A program made the translations under genes and the position numbers. The notes under the pieces were generated by a model, which saw only the letters and a list, made by a program, of their open reading frames with translations, searched no databases and was not told the origin of the DNA. DNA of 64,000 nt from Nocardioides sp. Arc9.136. Its GTDB lineage: Bacteria; Actinomycetota; Actinomycetes; Propionibacteriales; Nocardioidaceae. The stretch is taken from assembly GCF_030506255.1 (NCBI RefSeq), contig NZ_CP113431.1, forward strand, positions 1,178,001 through 1,242,000. The letters are read 5' to 3'. Shown one piece after another: positions 1 to 7,967 of this stretch (the stretch's first letter is position 1; each line of letters opens with the position of its first letter).

Positions 1-600
1 GGCTGGGTCGACACGGGCGAGAAGGCCCTGGCCGAGCTGGAGGGCCGTCCGGCCGACGTGGTCATCCTCGACCTCGGCCTGCCCGACGTCGACGGGCTCG
101 AGGTGTGCCGCCGAGCGCGCGAGGCCGGGTACGACGGCGCCATCATGATCGTCACCGCGCGGGCCGGTGAGCTGGACCGGGTGGTCGGGCTGGACTACGG
201 CGCGGACGACTACCTCTCCAAGCCGTTCGGCCTCGCCGAGCTGCAGGCGCGGGTGCGGGCGCTGCTGCGCCGCACCGCCGGCGCGCGTGACACCGCGCCG
301 GTCGACGGCGTGCTGCGCATCGACGTCGCCGCCCGCCGCGTCTACTCCGGCGAGGACGAGGTGCCGCTGACCGGCAAGGAGTTCGACGTCCTCAGCATCC
401 TCGCCGCCAACCGCGACAAGGTCGTCTCCCGCGGGCGCCTGATGGCCGACGTGTGGGACGAGAACTGGTACGGGTCGACCAAGACCCTCGACGTCACCAT
501 CGGCCGGCTGCGCCAGAAGCTGGAGAGCCAGGGCGTCTCGGACCGCGTCGTGGCCGTGCGCGGCGTCGGCTTCCGCCTCGAGGGTGCCGTCGAGTCCTGA
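1..600 (+). CDS. OmpR-family response regulator, 5' end outside window
   Basis: The gene is already open at base 1, so only the last 199 codons are seen. The receiver part shows the phospho-acceptor Asp at visible residue 24 (LDLGLPDVDG), the switch Thr in IVTARAG and the conserved Lys in SKPFG. The C-terminal winged helix (LTGKEFDVLSIL to RGVGFRLEG) is that of OmpR/PhoB DNA-binding regulators. Such proteins are phosphorylated by a sensor histidine kinase and bind promoter DNA. No partner kinase lies downstream, so it would be upstream, outside the window. The gene converges on the next one with an 8-bp gap. The signal it answers to cannot be read from the sequence. Confidence 0.93.
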   Translation, partial: GWVDTGEKALAELEGRPADVVILDLGLPDVDGLEVCRRAREAGYDGAIMIVTARAGELDRVVGLDYGADDYLSKPFGLAELQARVRALLRRTAGARDTAPVDGVLRIDVAARRVYSGEDEVPLTGKEFDVLSILAANRDKVVSRGRLMADVWDENWYGSTKTLDVTIGRLRQKLESQGVSDRVVAVRGVGFRLEGAVES

Positions 601-608
601 GCCCCGGC

Positions 609-1469
609 TCAGGACCCAAGGAAGTCGACCACCAGCCGGCCGACCTCGTCGGGCCGCTCGAGCTGCAGGAAGTGCCCGGCGCCCTCGACGAGCACGGCGC
701 CGGCGCGGGCCGCGATCCGCGGGTCCAGGCAGCCGTCCCGGGCGCCGTGCAGCGCCAGGGCGGGCACCGTCGGCGTGCCGGTCCAGGTGCGGTGCCAGTC
801 GCGGTACGCCGCCTCCACCCGCCACGGCCGGGCCACGGCCCGGTAGTAGCCGAGCGCGGCCGACCGGTGCGCGGGCTCCCGCAGCGACGCCAGCACGTGG
901 GCGACGTCCTCGCGCGCGTCGTACCCCGGCGACCAGGCGGCCCACAGGTGCCGCACCAGCCGCTCGAGGGTGCGCTCGGGCAGCACCGGCAGCTGGTTGA
1001 ACAGCGTGTACCAGCTCATCCGCGCCTGCCGGGCGAGCACGACCGGCCCGTTGCCGGCCATCGCCCGCAGCGGCGGGACGGCCATCGTGACCACGCGGGA
1101 GTACGGCGACGCCGGGTGCGCCCCCAGCGCGTTGGCCGTGATCGCGCCCCAGTCGTGGCCGACCAGCACCGCGCGGTCGTCGCCGCCTAGCACCTCGTGC
1201 ACGCCGACCGCGTCCGCCGCCAGCGCGGCGACGTGGAGGTCCCCGTCGCGGGGGACCCCGGACGGGGCGTAGCCGCGGGTGTGCGGCGCCACCACCCGCC
1301 AGCCGTGCCCGGCGAGCAGCGGGCCGAGGTGGCGCCAGGTCCACGCCGTGTCGGGGAACCCGTGCAGCAGCACCGCCAGCGGGCCGTCGGCCGGTCCCCA
1401 CGCCAGGCAGGACAGCGTCACCGCGGGCAGCCGGGCCTCGAGCGTCTCCGGCTGCGGGTCGGGGGTCAC
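609..1469 (-). CDS. alpha/beta-fold hydrolase, epoxide hydrolase-like
   Basis: A 286-residue alpha/beta hydrolase. The oxyanion motif HGFP lies at residues 36-39, the nucleophile elbow GHDWGA puts Asp106 as nucleophile, a second acid is in DGCLD and the catalytic His is in GAGHFLQLERP near the C-terminus. An Asp nucleophile is typical of epoxide hydrolases and haloalkane dehalogenases, unlike Ser esterases. I chose the GTG at 1469 because a TAGCCT box ends 7 nt before it and the homologous region starts there; the open frame runs much further upstream only as a GC artefact. The natural substrate is unknown. It is divergent from the ABC exporter genes. Confidence 0.88.
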   Translation of the reverse strand: MTPDPQPETLEARLPAVTLSCLAWGPADGPLAVLLHGFPDTAWTWRHLGPLLAGHGWRVVAPHTRGYAPSGVPRDGDLHVAALAADAVGVHEVLGGDDRAVLVGHDWGAITANALGAHPASPYSRVVTMAVPPLRAMAGNGPVVLARQARMSWYTLFNQLPVLPERTLERLVRHLWAAWSPGYDAREDVAHVLASLREPAHRSAALGYYRAVARPWRVEAAYRDWHRTWTGTPTVPALALHGARDGCLDPRIAARAGAVLVEGAGHFLQLERPDEVGRLVVDFLGS

Positions 1470-1476
1470 GCGCCCC

Positions 1477-1482
1477 AGGCTA
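1477..1482 (-). promoter_or_regulatory. -10 box of leaderless gene 609-1469
   Basis: TAGCCT on the minus strand ends 7 nt before the GTG start, the spacing of leaderless actinobacterial transcripts that begin at the start codon. Confidence 0.55.
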
Positions 1483-1568
1483 GGGGTCACCCCGGGGTCG
1501 CGGGTCAGGGTCGCGTCCGAGCCGCTCCCCGATGTGCCGGGGGTCCGCGCGGGTCGAGGCTGAGGACC

Positions 1569-2504
1569 ATGATCGAAGTCCAGGAGCTCACCAAGGTCTA
1601 CGGCGGCTTCCGGGCCGTCGACGACGTCACCTTCACCGCCGAGGCGGGCCGGGTCACCGGCTTCCTCGGCCCCAACGGCGCCGGGAAGTCCACCACCATG
1701 CGCGTCATGGTCGGGCTGACCCCGCCGACCAGCGGGTCCGTCACGGTCGACGGCCGCCGCTTCTCCGACCTCCCCAACCCCGGCCTCGAGGTGGGCGTCC
1801 TGCTCGACGCCTCGGCCCAGCACGCCGGCCGCACCGGCCGCGAGATCCTCACCCTCGCCCAGGAGACCATGGGCCTCCCGCGGCAGCGGGTCGACGAGAT
1901 GCTCGAGCTGGTCAGCCTGACCCCGGCCGAGTCGCGGCGGCGGGTCAAGGACTACTCCCTCGGGATGCGCCAGCGTCTCGGGATCGCGACCGCCCTCATC
2001 GGAGACCCGCGCGTGCTCGTCCTCGACGAGCCGGCCAACGGCCTCGACCCGGCGGGCATCCGATGGATGCGCGACCTGCTGCGCGGGTACGCCGACCGCG
2101 GCGGCACCGTGCTGCTCTCCTCCCACCTGCTGCACGAGATCGAGGTGGTCGCCGACGACCTCGTCGTCATCGGCCAGGGCCGGATCGTCGCCCAGGGCAC
2201 CAAGGCGGCGCTGCTCGCCTCCGCCGGCACCCTGGTCCGGGCGCACGCGGCCGACGACCTGGCCCGCGCGCTGACCGGCTCCGGGCTGACCGTCACCGCC
2301 GCCGGGTCGGGCGCCCTGCGCGTCGACGCCGACAGCGAGGTGGTCGGCAAGGTCGCCCAGTCCGCCGGCGTACCCCTCCTCGAGCTGCGCGCCGCCGACG
2401 GCGCCGGCCTGGAGGAGATGTTCCTCGAACTCACGGCGGACACCGCCCGCGAGACCACCCCCACCACCAGCACTGCCGGCAGCAACGAAGGAGCAGCAGC
2501 ATGA
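1569..2504 (+). CDS. ABC-2 exporter ATP-binding protein
   Basis: This 311-residue protein is the ATPase of an ABC exporter. It carries Walker A GPNGAGKST at residues 34-42, the signature YSLGMRQRL, Walker B VLVLDEPANGLDP and the switch His in LLSSHLLHE. A C-terminal extension of about 90 residues follows the nucleotide-binding domain, as in NatA/BcrA-type exporters. The ATG at 1569 gives the normal domain start. Its stop overlaps the start of the permease (ATGA), so the two are translationally coupled. It is clearly paralogous to the ATPase at 60808, down to runs such as HAGRTGREILTL. The exported substrate is unknown; antimicrobial peptides or lipids are typical of the family. Confidence 0.93.
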   Translation: MIEVQELTKVYGGFRAVDDVTFTAEAGRVTGFLGPNGAGKSTTMRVMVGLTPPTSGSVTVDGRRFSDLPNPGLEVGVLLDASAQHAGRTGREILTLAQETMGLPRQRVDEMLELVSLTPAESRRRVKDYSLGMRQRLGIATALIGDPRVLVLDEPANGLDPAGIRWMRDLLRGYADRGGTVLLSSHLLHEIEVVADDLVVIGQGRIVAQGTKAALLASAGTLVRAHAADDLARALTGSGLTVTAAGSGALRVDADSEVVGKVAQSAGVPLLELRAADGAGLEEMFLELTADTARETTPTTSTAGSNEGAAA

Positions 2505-3307
2505 GCGCCGTGACCGTGGACCGCCCCGCCGTCCACACCCCCGACCGACCGGCGCCCGCGCCGATCCCGATGACGCGGCTGGCGAAGGTCGAGCTGCGCA
2601 AGATGTTCGACACCCGCTCCGGCTTCTGGCTGATGGCGAGCATCGTCATCCTGTCCGTGCTCGCCACTGCCGCGACGGTGATCTTCGCGCCCGACTCGGC
2701 GATCACCTACGAGTCGTTCGCGGCGGCCATCGGCTTCCCGATGTCGGTGATCCTGCCGATCATCGCGATCCTCTCGGTCACGGGGGAGTGGAGCCAGCGC
2801 AACGGCCTCACGACGTTCACCCTGGTCCCGAGCCGCGGGCGCGTCATCTGGGCCAAGGCCCTGGTCGCGGTGGCCGTCGCGGTCGTCTCGATGGTCATCG
2901 CGGCGCTCGTCGGGGTCCTGGGCAACCTGCTGGGCTCGGCGATCAACGGCACCGACCCGGTCTGGGACGTCTCCGCCACCGCGCTGGCCCAGATCTTCCT
3001 CGCCAACGTGCTCGGGCTGCTCGTCGGCTTCATGCTCGGTGTCGTCATCCGGTCCTCGGCGCCCGCTATCGTCGGCTACTTCATCTACTCCGCGCTGCTG
3101 CCGACCGTCTTCGGGATGCTCGCCGCGTTCCAGGACTGGTTCGCCGACCTGCAGCCCTGGGTCGACTTCAACTACGCCCAGACCGCGCTCTTCGACGAGG
3201 TGATGACCGGGGAGCAGTGGACCCAGCTCGCGGTCACCGGCCTGGTCTGGCTCGTCCTCCCCATCGCGTACGGCGTGTGGCGGGTGCTGCGCAGCGAGGT
3301 GAAGTGA
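2501..3307 (+). CDS. ABC-2 exporter permease
   Basis: A 268-residue integral membrane protein with about six hydrophobic segments, the first around residues 45-65 and the last just before the C-terminal VLRSEVK. The family hallmarks are the amphipathic VELRKMFDTRSGFW before the first helix and the GEWSQRNGLTTFTLVPSR loop. It forms the channel for the ATPase encoded directly upstream, whose gene overlaps it by 4 bp. The paralogous permease at 61770 shares the same motifs (VELRKIYDTRAGRW, SEWSQRTAMVTFALEPSR). An AAGGAG ribosome-binding site lies about 7 nt before the ATG. Confidence 0.92.
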   Translation: MSAVTVDRPAVHTPDRPAPAPIPMTRLAKVELRKMFDTRSGFWLMASIVILSVLATAATVIFAPDSAITYESFAAAIGFPMSVILPIIAILSVTGEWSQRNGLTTFTLVPSRGRVIWAKALVAVAVAVVSMVIAALVGVLGNLLGSAINGTDPVWDVSATALAQIFLANVLGLLVGFMLGVVIRSSAPAIVGYFIYSALLPTVFGMLAAFQDWFADLQPWVDFNYAQTALFDEVMTGEQWTQLAVTGLVWLVLPIAYGVWRVLRSEVK

Positions 3308-3320
3308 CACCCTCCTGCTC

Positions 3321-3989
3321 ATGAGCCCCCGCCGGACCGTCCTCCTCCTCGTCGCGGCGCTGCTCGTGCTGGCCCCCGGGTCGGCGCGGGCGGTCGCCGC
3401 GTCCGCGCCCGTGCTGGACCTCGTCGTCCCGGCGGGCCGGGAGGGCCAGGAGGTCACCGCCGCCCTCACCGTGACGGTCGACGGGGCGCCCGCCGAGGGG
3501 CTGGCGGTGACGTTCCGCCGCACCGGCCCGGGTCCGTCGGCCGGCGGGCCGGTCGAGGCGCTCACCGACGCGGCCGGCACGGCGACGTACACCTATCGGC
3601 TGGACGGTGTCGGCCACTACAGCGTGGAGGCCGAGGTGATCGACGCTGAGGGGAACTCGAGCGGCACCGGGGTCTCGGCGTACGCCGACTCGTCGGTAGT
3701 TGTCTGCCGGTGCTGGATCAACGCCAGCATCGAGGCGCGGGACGCGCAGGACGGGCACGACGTGGTCGGGGTCGCGCAACGGCGGGGCGGTGCGGACGCC
3801 GTCGTCCGGCTGTTCCGCTTCCGCGACGGGCGCCCCGAGCGGATCCGCCGGTCGGTCCTCGGCGAGGACGGTGTCGTGAAGTGGCGGGTCGACGACCACA
3901 ACGGTCGGGCGAGGACCCGTTACTACGCCACCGTGTCGAAGACGAGCGCGTCCTTCGCCGAGCGGACACGGACGATCCGGGTCCGCTGA
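3321..3989 (+). CDS. secreted protein with Ig-like fold and CxC motif, copy 1
   Basis: A 222-residue protein of unknown function. A signal peptide covers about residues 1-25 (hydrophobic core, then SARA). Residues about 30-115 look like a bacterial Ig/Big-type beta domain (TAALTVTVDGAPAEGLAVTF). It is followed by a CRC dipeptide-Cys motif (VVVCRCWINA) and a conserved tail around RRSVLGEDGVVKWRVDDHNGR. The next gene encodes a clear paralogue with the same architecture, so this is a tandem duplication. It starts 13 bp after the permease stop and may be in the same transcript. No enzymatic motif is visible. Confidence 0.75.
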   Translation: MSPRRTVLLLVAALLVLAPGSARAVAASAPVLDLVVPAGREGQEVTAALTVTVDGAPAEGLAVTFRRTGPGPSAGGPVEALTDAAGTATYTYRLDGVGHYSVEAEVIDAEGNSSGTGVSAYADSSVVVCRCWINASIEARDAQDGHDVVGVAQRRGGADAVVRLFRFRDGRPERIRRSVLGEDGVVKWRVDDHNGRARTRYYATVSKTSASFAERTRTIRVR

Positions 3990-4003
3990 CCCCGCTGGCG
4001 TGG

Positions 4004-4009
4004 CAGGGT
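4004..4009 (+). promoter_or_regulatory. possible -10 box of gene 4017
   Basis: CAGGGT ends 7 nt before the ATG at 4017. The same hexamer at the same distance precedes the ABC gene at 60808. It departs from TANNNT, so it is weak. Confidence 0.25.
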
Positions 4010-4016
4010 GCCCGGC

Positions 4017-4688
4017 ATGACCCTGCGGCTGCTCCTCCTCACCGTCGTCGGAGCGCTGCTCCCGGCGCTCGTGCTTCTTCCGGCGACTGCGCTGGCGGAC
4101 GAGGCGCCGGTGGACGTCACCATCTCGATCCCGCCGGGGATGCCGGGGCAGCAGGTCACTGCACAGCTCACCGCCCTTCGCACGGGCCAGCCGGCGCCGG
4201 GTCTGACGGTGGTCTTCACCTGGATCGGTCCCAACACGGAGCCGGAGGGTGTCACGACGACCACCACCACCGATGATGCCGGCACCGCCCGGACCGACGT
4301 CGTGCTCGACACCCAGACGGTCGTCATCGGGCGGGTGCTCGACGCAGCGGGGGAGGAGCTGGGGTCGGCGACGGCCGTCTACGGCGCGATCGTCTGCCGG
4401 TGCTCACCGGTCATGATCAACGCCAGGCTCCGCGCCCGCGATGCCTCGGGGGGCACGGACGTGCTGACCCTGCGGTCGCCGCGTGCCGGGGAGGACGCGG
4501 TCGTCAAGCTCCTCCGCGTGCGCGACGGCGTGGCCACCCGGATCCGGAGGACCGTGCTCGGCGAGGACGGGAAGGTGACGTGGCGGGTCGAGGACCACAA
4601 CGGTCGTCGCCCGACCGAGTACTTCGCGCGGATCTCGGCCACGGTCGTCTCGGGCCGGGACACCACCAAGATCGTCGCCGCCCGCTGA
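4017..4688 (+). CDS. secreted protein with Ig-like fold and CxC motif, copy 2
   Basis: A 223-residue paralogue of the protein before it: signal peptide to about residue 25 (TALA), an Ig-like beta domain with the phrase PAPGLTVVFTW, an IVCRCSPVMINA motif with two Cys separated by one residue, and the tail RRTVLGEDGKVTWRVEDHNGR. That tail is nearly identical between the copies, also at the DNA level, pointing to recent duplication or selection. The ATG at 4017 is preferred over an in-frame GTG at 4008 because it puts a CAGGGT box 7 nt upstream. Function unknown; the two Cys could bind metal, form a disulfide or carry a modification. Confidence 0.75.
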   Translation: MTLRLLLLTVVGALLPALVLLPATALADEAPVDVTISIPPGMPGQQVTAQLTALRTGQPAPGLTVVFTWIGPNTEPEGVTTTTTTDDAGTARTDVVLDTQTVVIGRVLDAAGEELGSATAVYGAIVCRCSPVMINARLRARDASGGTDVLTLRSPRAGEDAVVKLLRVRDGVATRIRRTVLGEDGKVTWRVEDHNGRRPTEYFARISATVVSGRDTTKIVAAR

Positions 4689-4710
4689 CCACGAGCGACC
4701 ACCCGCTGGC

Positions 4711-4716
4711 TAGCGT
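4711..4716 (+). promoter_or_regulatory. -10 box of leaderless gene 4724
   Basis: TAGCGT ends 7 nt before the GTG start at 4724. Confidence 0.55.
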
Positions 4717-4723
4717 CGGCCGG

Positions 4724-5461
4724 GTGAGCGAGCGGATCAGCATCCCGACCACCGACGGCCCGGCCGAGGCGTACCTCACCGGAGAGGCGGGCCGGCCCGG
4801 CGTCCTGTTCTTCGTCGACGCGATCGGGCTGCGGCCCCAGGTCGAGCGGATGGCCGACCGGATCGCCTCATGGGGGTACGTCGTGCTGGTGCCGCACGTC
4901 TTCCACCGGGACGGCTCGGCCGCGGAGCTGGCGCCCCAGGGCGACCTGCGGGAGGCCGAGCAGCGCGAGGCGTTCTTCGCGAGCGGTGCGATGGACCGGG
5001 TCGGTGCGTACACCCCGGACCTCTCCGGCCCCGACACCGACGCCTGGATGGCGGCGCTGGCCGAGCACGCGGCAGACGGGCCGGTCGGGGTCACCGGCTA
5101 CTGCATGGGGGCGCGGCTGGCGGTGCGTGCGGCCGGACGGTTCCCCGACCGGGTCGCCGCGGTCGGCGGCTGGCACGGCGGCGGTCTCGTGACCGACGAG
5201 CCGGACAGCCCGCACCTCGCGGTGGCGGGGTCGCGGGCGGCGTACGCGTTCGGGCACGCCGACAACGACCGCTCGATGCCGCCCGAGGCGGTCGCCGCGC
5301 TGGGCGAGGCGCTCGTGGCGGCGGGCCGGCCGCACACCAACGAGGTGTTCGCCGGGGCGGTGCACGGCTACACGATGGCCGACACCTCGTCGTACGACGA
5401 GGCCGCGGCGGAGCGCCACTTCGAGGGGCTGCGGGCGCTGTTCTCCCGCACGCTCGGCTGA
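4724..5461 (+). CDS. dienelactone hydrolase family protein
   Basis: A 245-residue alpha/beta hydrolase of the dienelactone hydrolase family. The nucleophile elbow GVTGYCMGAR contains the Cys that replaces Ser in this family, and the catalytic His is in the C-terminal GAVHGYTM. The conserved PHVFHRDG after strand 3 also fits. Classical members open dienelactone in chlorocatechol breakdown, but most genomic homologues have other or unknown ester/lactone substrates and no catabolic neighbours are seen here. The start at 4724 is set by the TAGCGT box 7 nt upstream and by the conserved N-terminus. Confidence 0.88.
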   Translation: MSERISIPTTDGPAEAYLTGEAGRPGVLFFVDAIGLRPQVERMADRIASWGYVVLVPHVFHRDGSAAELAPQGDLREAEQREAFFASGAMDRVGAYTPDLSGPDTDAWMAALAEHAADGPVGVTGYCMGARLAVRAAGRFPDRVAAVGGWHGGGLVTDEPDSPHLAVAGSRAAYAFGHADNDRSMPPEAVAALGEALVAAGRPHTNEVFAGAVHGYTMADTSSYDEAAAERHFEGLRALFSRTLG

Positions 5462-5468
5462 CCGCCGG

Positions 5469-5927
5469 TCACTCCAGCGGCCGGTCGACACCGGAGACGG
5501 CGGAGCCGCTGGCGGCGACGGTCGGGCGGTCCGGCGAGCCGGGGAAGGTGAGCGGCAGCTCGAGCGGCGCGCTGAGCCGGACGGTGACCCGGTCCTCGCC
5601 GGCGTCGACCGCCACGGTGTGCCGGAGGCCGGGGTAGCGCCGGTAGGCCCCGACCTCGGTCAGGTAGTCGTGCACCGCGGCGGATGCCTGCGCGGCCGTC
5701 ACCTCGAGCCGACCCTCGGGCACACCGCCCTCGTAGACGTCGGCGCCGGTCGCGCCGAGGTCGGCGCCGTGGAGGGCGGCGCCGTCGGCGAGGGTGCTGA
5801 GGCCGGAGCGCTGGAGGTACGCCGCGGTCGCGTCGACCACCACCGCGACCGCCACGGCGAGGAACACCGCGAAGCCGACGATGAGCACCGTCACCTGGCC
5901 GCGCTCGTCACTCCGCCTCCGCCGCAC
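5469..5927 (-). CDS. TadG-like Flp pilus assembly protein
   Basis: The last gene of the Tad operon encodes 152 residues. A short basic N-terminus leads into DERGQVTVLIVGFAVFLAV, a single membrane helix of the TadE/TadG type cleaved or anchored like a prepilin, then a compact extracellular domain. The family normally helps pilus assembly or forms a minor pilin. A strong ribosome-binding site AGGAGGT lies about 4 nt before the GTG, within the end of the upstream TadE gene, which it overlaps by 20 bp. Genuine TadG proteins are often longer with a vWA domain; this one is short. Confidence 0.78.
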   Translation of the reverse strand: MRRRRSDERGQVTVLIVGFAVFLAVAVAVVVDATAAYLQRSGLSTLADGAALHGADLGATGADVYEGGVPEGRLEVTAAQASAAVHDYLTEVGAYRRYPGLRHTVAVDAGEDRVTVRLSAPLELPLTFPGSPDRPTVAASGSAVSGVDRPLE

Positions 5928-6387
5928 CGGTCACCTCCTGGTACTGACCGATCGGCACGGTGTGCGTCGCGTCCAGCGCGAAGGTCGGCGCCTGCCCACC
6001 GAGCACCTCCGGCATGAGCGGCAGGTCGACACGCGACTCGATCCGGACGGTGATGACCGAGGTGCCGCTGTGGCAGTCGGACGGGTACGGCGTGCAGGTG
6101 ACCCGGACCTCCAGCGGCGCCTCGCCGAGACCCTGGTCGGCCAGCGCCTGCCGCGCCACGAGGTCGGCCTGCCGGGCGCCTTCAGAGTCGGTCGGTGCCA
6201 GCGCGTAGGCCCGGGCCGCCGACCGCGCCGCCGCGCCGACCCCGAACGCCCCGCGCTGCACCTCGAAGACGCTGAGCACGATCCAGAGCATCGGCACCAG
6301 CAGCAGGATGCCGAGCCAGGTGACCTCGACCAGGGCGCTGCCGCGGTCGCTGCGAGGATGCCGACGGCGCGGACGAGCGCGGCTCAC
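5908..6387 (-). CDS. TadE-like minor pilin
   Basis: This 159-residue protein has the pattern of a TadE pseudopilin: Arg-rich cytoplasmic start, then DRGSALVEVTWLGILLLVP, where the Glu five residues after the Gly matches the prepilin peptidase recognition used in Tad systems. One membrane helix follows and the remainder would be outside, with two Cys in TCTPYPSDC that may pair. It starts with a GTG that overlaps the stop of the preceding TadE gene by 4 bp, so translation is coupled. Confidence 0.82.
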   Translation of the reverse strand: MSRARPRRRHPRSDRGSALVEVTWLGILLLVPMLWIVLSVFEVQRGAFGVGAAARSAARAYALAPTDSEGARQADLVARQALADQGLGEAPLEVRVTCTPYPSDCHSGTSVITVRIESRVDLPLMPEVLGGQAPTFALDATHTVPIGQYQEVTGAAEAE

Positions 6388-6785
6388 GGCGCGTCCTCCA
6401 GCGGCCGCTCCTCCACCGCGTGACCCGTGACGTCCAGCTCGAGCGCCGGGCCGCCCAGGCCGAGCGCCGGGACGCGGGCCCGCACGGTCACCTCGATCCC
6501 CGGCTGCCCGTCGACCAGCACCTGCCGGGCCTCGACGTCCTGGGCGAACCGTCCCGACACCGCGCCGGTGATCTGGTCGCGCGTGACCGCCTCGCCGTCG
6601 GCCGGGCCGCGGCCGGCGGTCGCGGCGTACCGCGCCCCCTCCGAAGCCGCGGCCGCGAGCGTGTTGCGGACGAGCAGCACGAGGGAGACCTGCAGGATGC
6701 CGAGGAAGAGCGGCACCAGCACGACGAGCACCAGCACGAAGTCCACGACGGCGGCCCCGCGCTCGCGCTCGGCCGCCGGGCGCAC
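6384..6785 (-). CDS. TadE-like minor pilin
   Basis: A 133-residue TadE-family protein. The N-terminal ERGAAVVDFVLVLVVLVPLFLG is the prepilin-like segment; position five after the cleavage-type Gly is Asp where most TadE proteins have Glu, which keeps the charge. The C-terminal domain is small and beta-rich. The GTG start shares one base with the stop codon of the small pilin-like gene before it, and its own stop overlaps the next TadE. It most likely acts as a minor pilin with its two neighbours. Confidence 0.82.
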   Translation of the reverse strand: MRPAAERERGAAVVDFVLVLVVLVPLFLGILQVSLVLLVRNTLAAAASEGARYAATAGRGPADGEAVTRDQITGAVSGRFAQDVEARQVLVDGQPGIEVTVRARVPALGLGGPALELDVTGHAVEERPLEDAP

Positions 6786-6988
6786 TACTGCACCTTGCTC
6801 AGCGCGCTGTTGAGCATCTGCGCGAGCTGCTGGTCGGCCACCTTCCAGATGACCATCACCAGCCCGGCGGTCATGACGGTGACCAGCACCCAGCCGGGCA
6901 CGTCGCCGCGCTCGTCGCGCGAGCGGGGTGCGGTCAGCGCCAGGAGCGCGGCGTGCAACCGCAGGAGAGCGGTGTCGAGGTGTTCCAT
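6785..6988 (-). CDS. small pilin-like membrane protein of Tad locus
   Basis: A 67-residue protein in the position where tad operons carry the major pilin Flp. It has a 35-residue cytoplasmic-type start ending DERGDVPGWVLVTVMTAG, one membrane helix and a short tail ADQQLAQMLNSALSKVQ. A Gly with hydrophobic residues after it could be a prepilin peptidase site, but the usual Glu-Tyr pair of Flp pilins is absent. The ATG at 6988 has a clear GGGAAGGAA ribosome-binding site 5 nt away; an upstream in-frame ATG at 7009 does not. Identity as the actual pilin subunit is an inference from position. Confidence 0.7.
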   Translation of the reverse strand: MEHLDTALLRLHAALLALTAPRSRDERGDVPGWVLVTVMTAGLVMVIWKVADQQLAQMLNSALSKVQ

Positions 6989-7028
6989 GGTGGTTCCTTC
7001 CCGAGACATCTGAGGTGCGCCGGCGGCG

Positions 7029-7967
7029 CTAGGGAGTGGTCAGGCTGAGCCCGACCACGCCGGGCCAGAACGCGAAGAGCACGGTCACCGGCAGCACGAG
7101 GAACACGACGGGAACCATCATGAAGACCTCGCGCCGCGCGGCGACCTCGATCAGCTCGCGGCGACCCGCCTCGCGCACGTCGGCGGCCTGCGCGTGCAGG
7201 ACGTCGGCCAGCGGCGTGCCGCGCTCGACCGCGACGGCGATGCCCTGCGCGAAGCGCGCCACCAGCGGCTGGCCGGTGGCGGCGGCGAGCCGGTCGAAGG
7301 CGGCGGAGACCGGCTCGCCGGTCCGCACCGCGGCGAGCACGCGGGCCAGGTCGGTCGACAGCTCGCCGCCGCTGCGCCGCACGACGCGGTCGAGCGCGGC
7401 GACCGGACTCTCCCCGGCCGCGACGGACAGGGCGAGCAGCTCGGCGACCGTCGGGAACTCCGCGAGGATCCGGCGCTCCCGGGACCGGACCTGGCCGCTG
7501 AGGTGGCTGTCGCGGGCCAGCACCCCGAGCGCGAACGCGACGATGCAGAGCACGGCCGAGGACGCGACCCCGCTGGGATCGCCGAGCGCGTCGAGGACGC
7601 CGTACGCCGCGGTGAGCGCGAAGGCCGCGAGCCCCCACAGCACCTGCTCGACCCGGAAGTCGTGGACCGTCCGGTCGAGCCCGGCCCGCTCGAGGCGACG
7701 CCGTACCGAGGTGGACCCGCCCAGCACCCGCTCCACGGCGTCCGCGGCCGACCGCAGCAGCGGGCCGTAGACGGCGGCCACGACCGATCGCGGCGGGGCG
7801 GTCTGCACGGCGCGGGGACTCGGGCCGCTGCGCGGCAGGTCGCGGAGGTACGGCAGCACCCGGGTGTCCAGCTGCGGGCGACGGGTCGCGGCGACACGGA
7901 AACCGACCAGCAGCAGCCCCGCCGCCGTCGTCGCGCCGAGCAGCCCGCCCCACACCGCCGGCGTCAC
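7029..7967 (-). CDS. tadC: TadC-like type II secretion F family protein
   Basis: A 312-residue inner-membrane platform protein of the GspF/TadC type. Membrane segments are near residues 5-22, around 130-175 and at the C-terminus (VFMMVPVVFLVLPVTVLFAFWP). The cytoplasmic T2SF domain holds the EFPTVAELLALSVAAGESPVAALDRV motif region. With TadB it forms the platform on which the TadA ATPase drives pilus assembly. Its GTG start overlaps the tadB stop (GTGA), so tadB and tadC are coupled. A 40-bp gap with a ribosome-binding site precedes the pilin-like gene downstream. Confidence 0.85.
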   Translation of the reverse strand: MTPAVWGGLLGATTAAGLLLVGFRVAATRRPQLDTRVLPYLRDLPRSGPSPRAVQTAPPRSVVAAVYGPLLRSAADAVERVLGGSTSVRRRLERAGLDRTVHDFRVEQVLWGLAAFALTAAYGVLDALGDPSGVASSAVLCIVAFALGVLARDSHLSGQVRSRERRILAEFPTVAELLALSVAAGESPVAALDRVVRRSGGELSTDLARVLAAVRTGEPVSAAFDRLAAATGQPLVARFAQGIAVAVERGTPLADVLHAQAADVREAGRRELIEVAARREVFMMVPVVFLVLPVTVLFAFWPGVVGLSLTTP

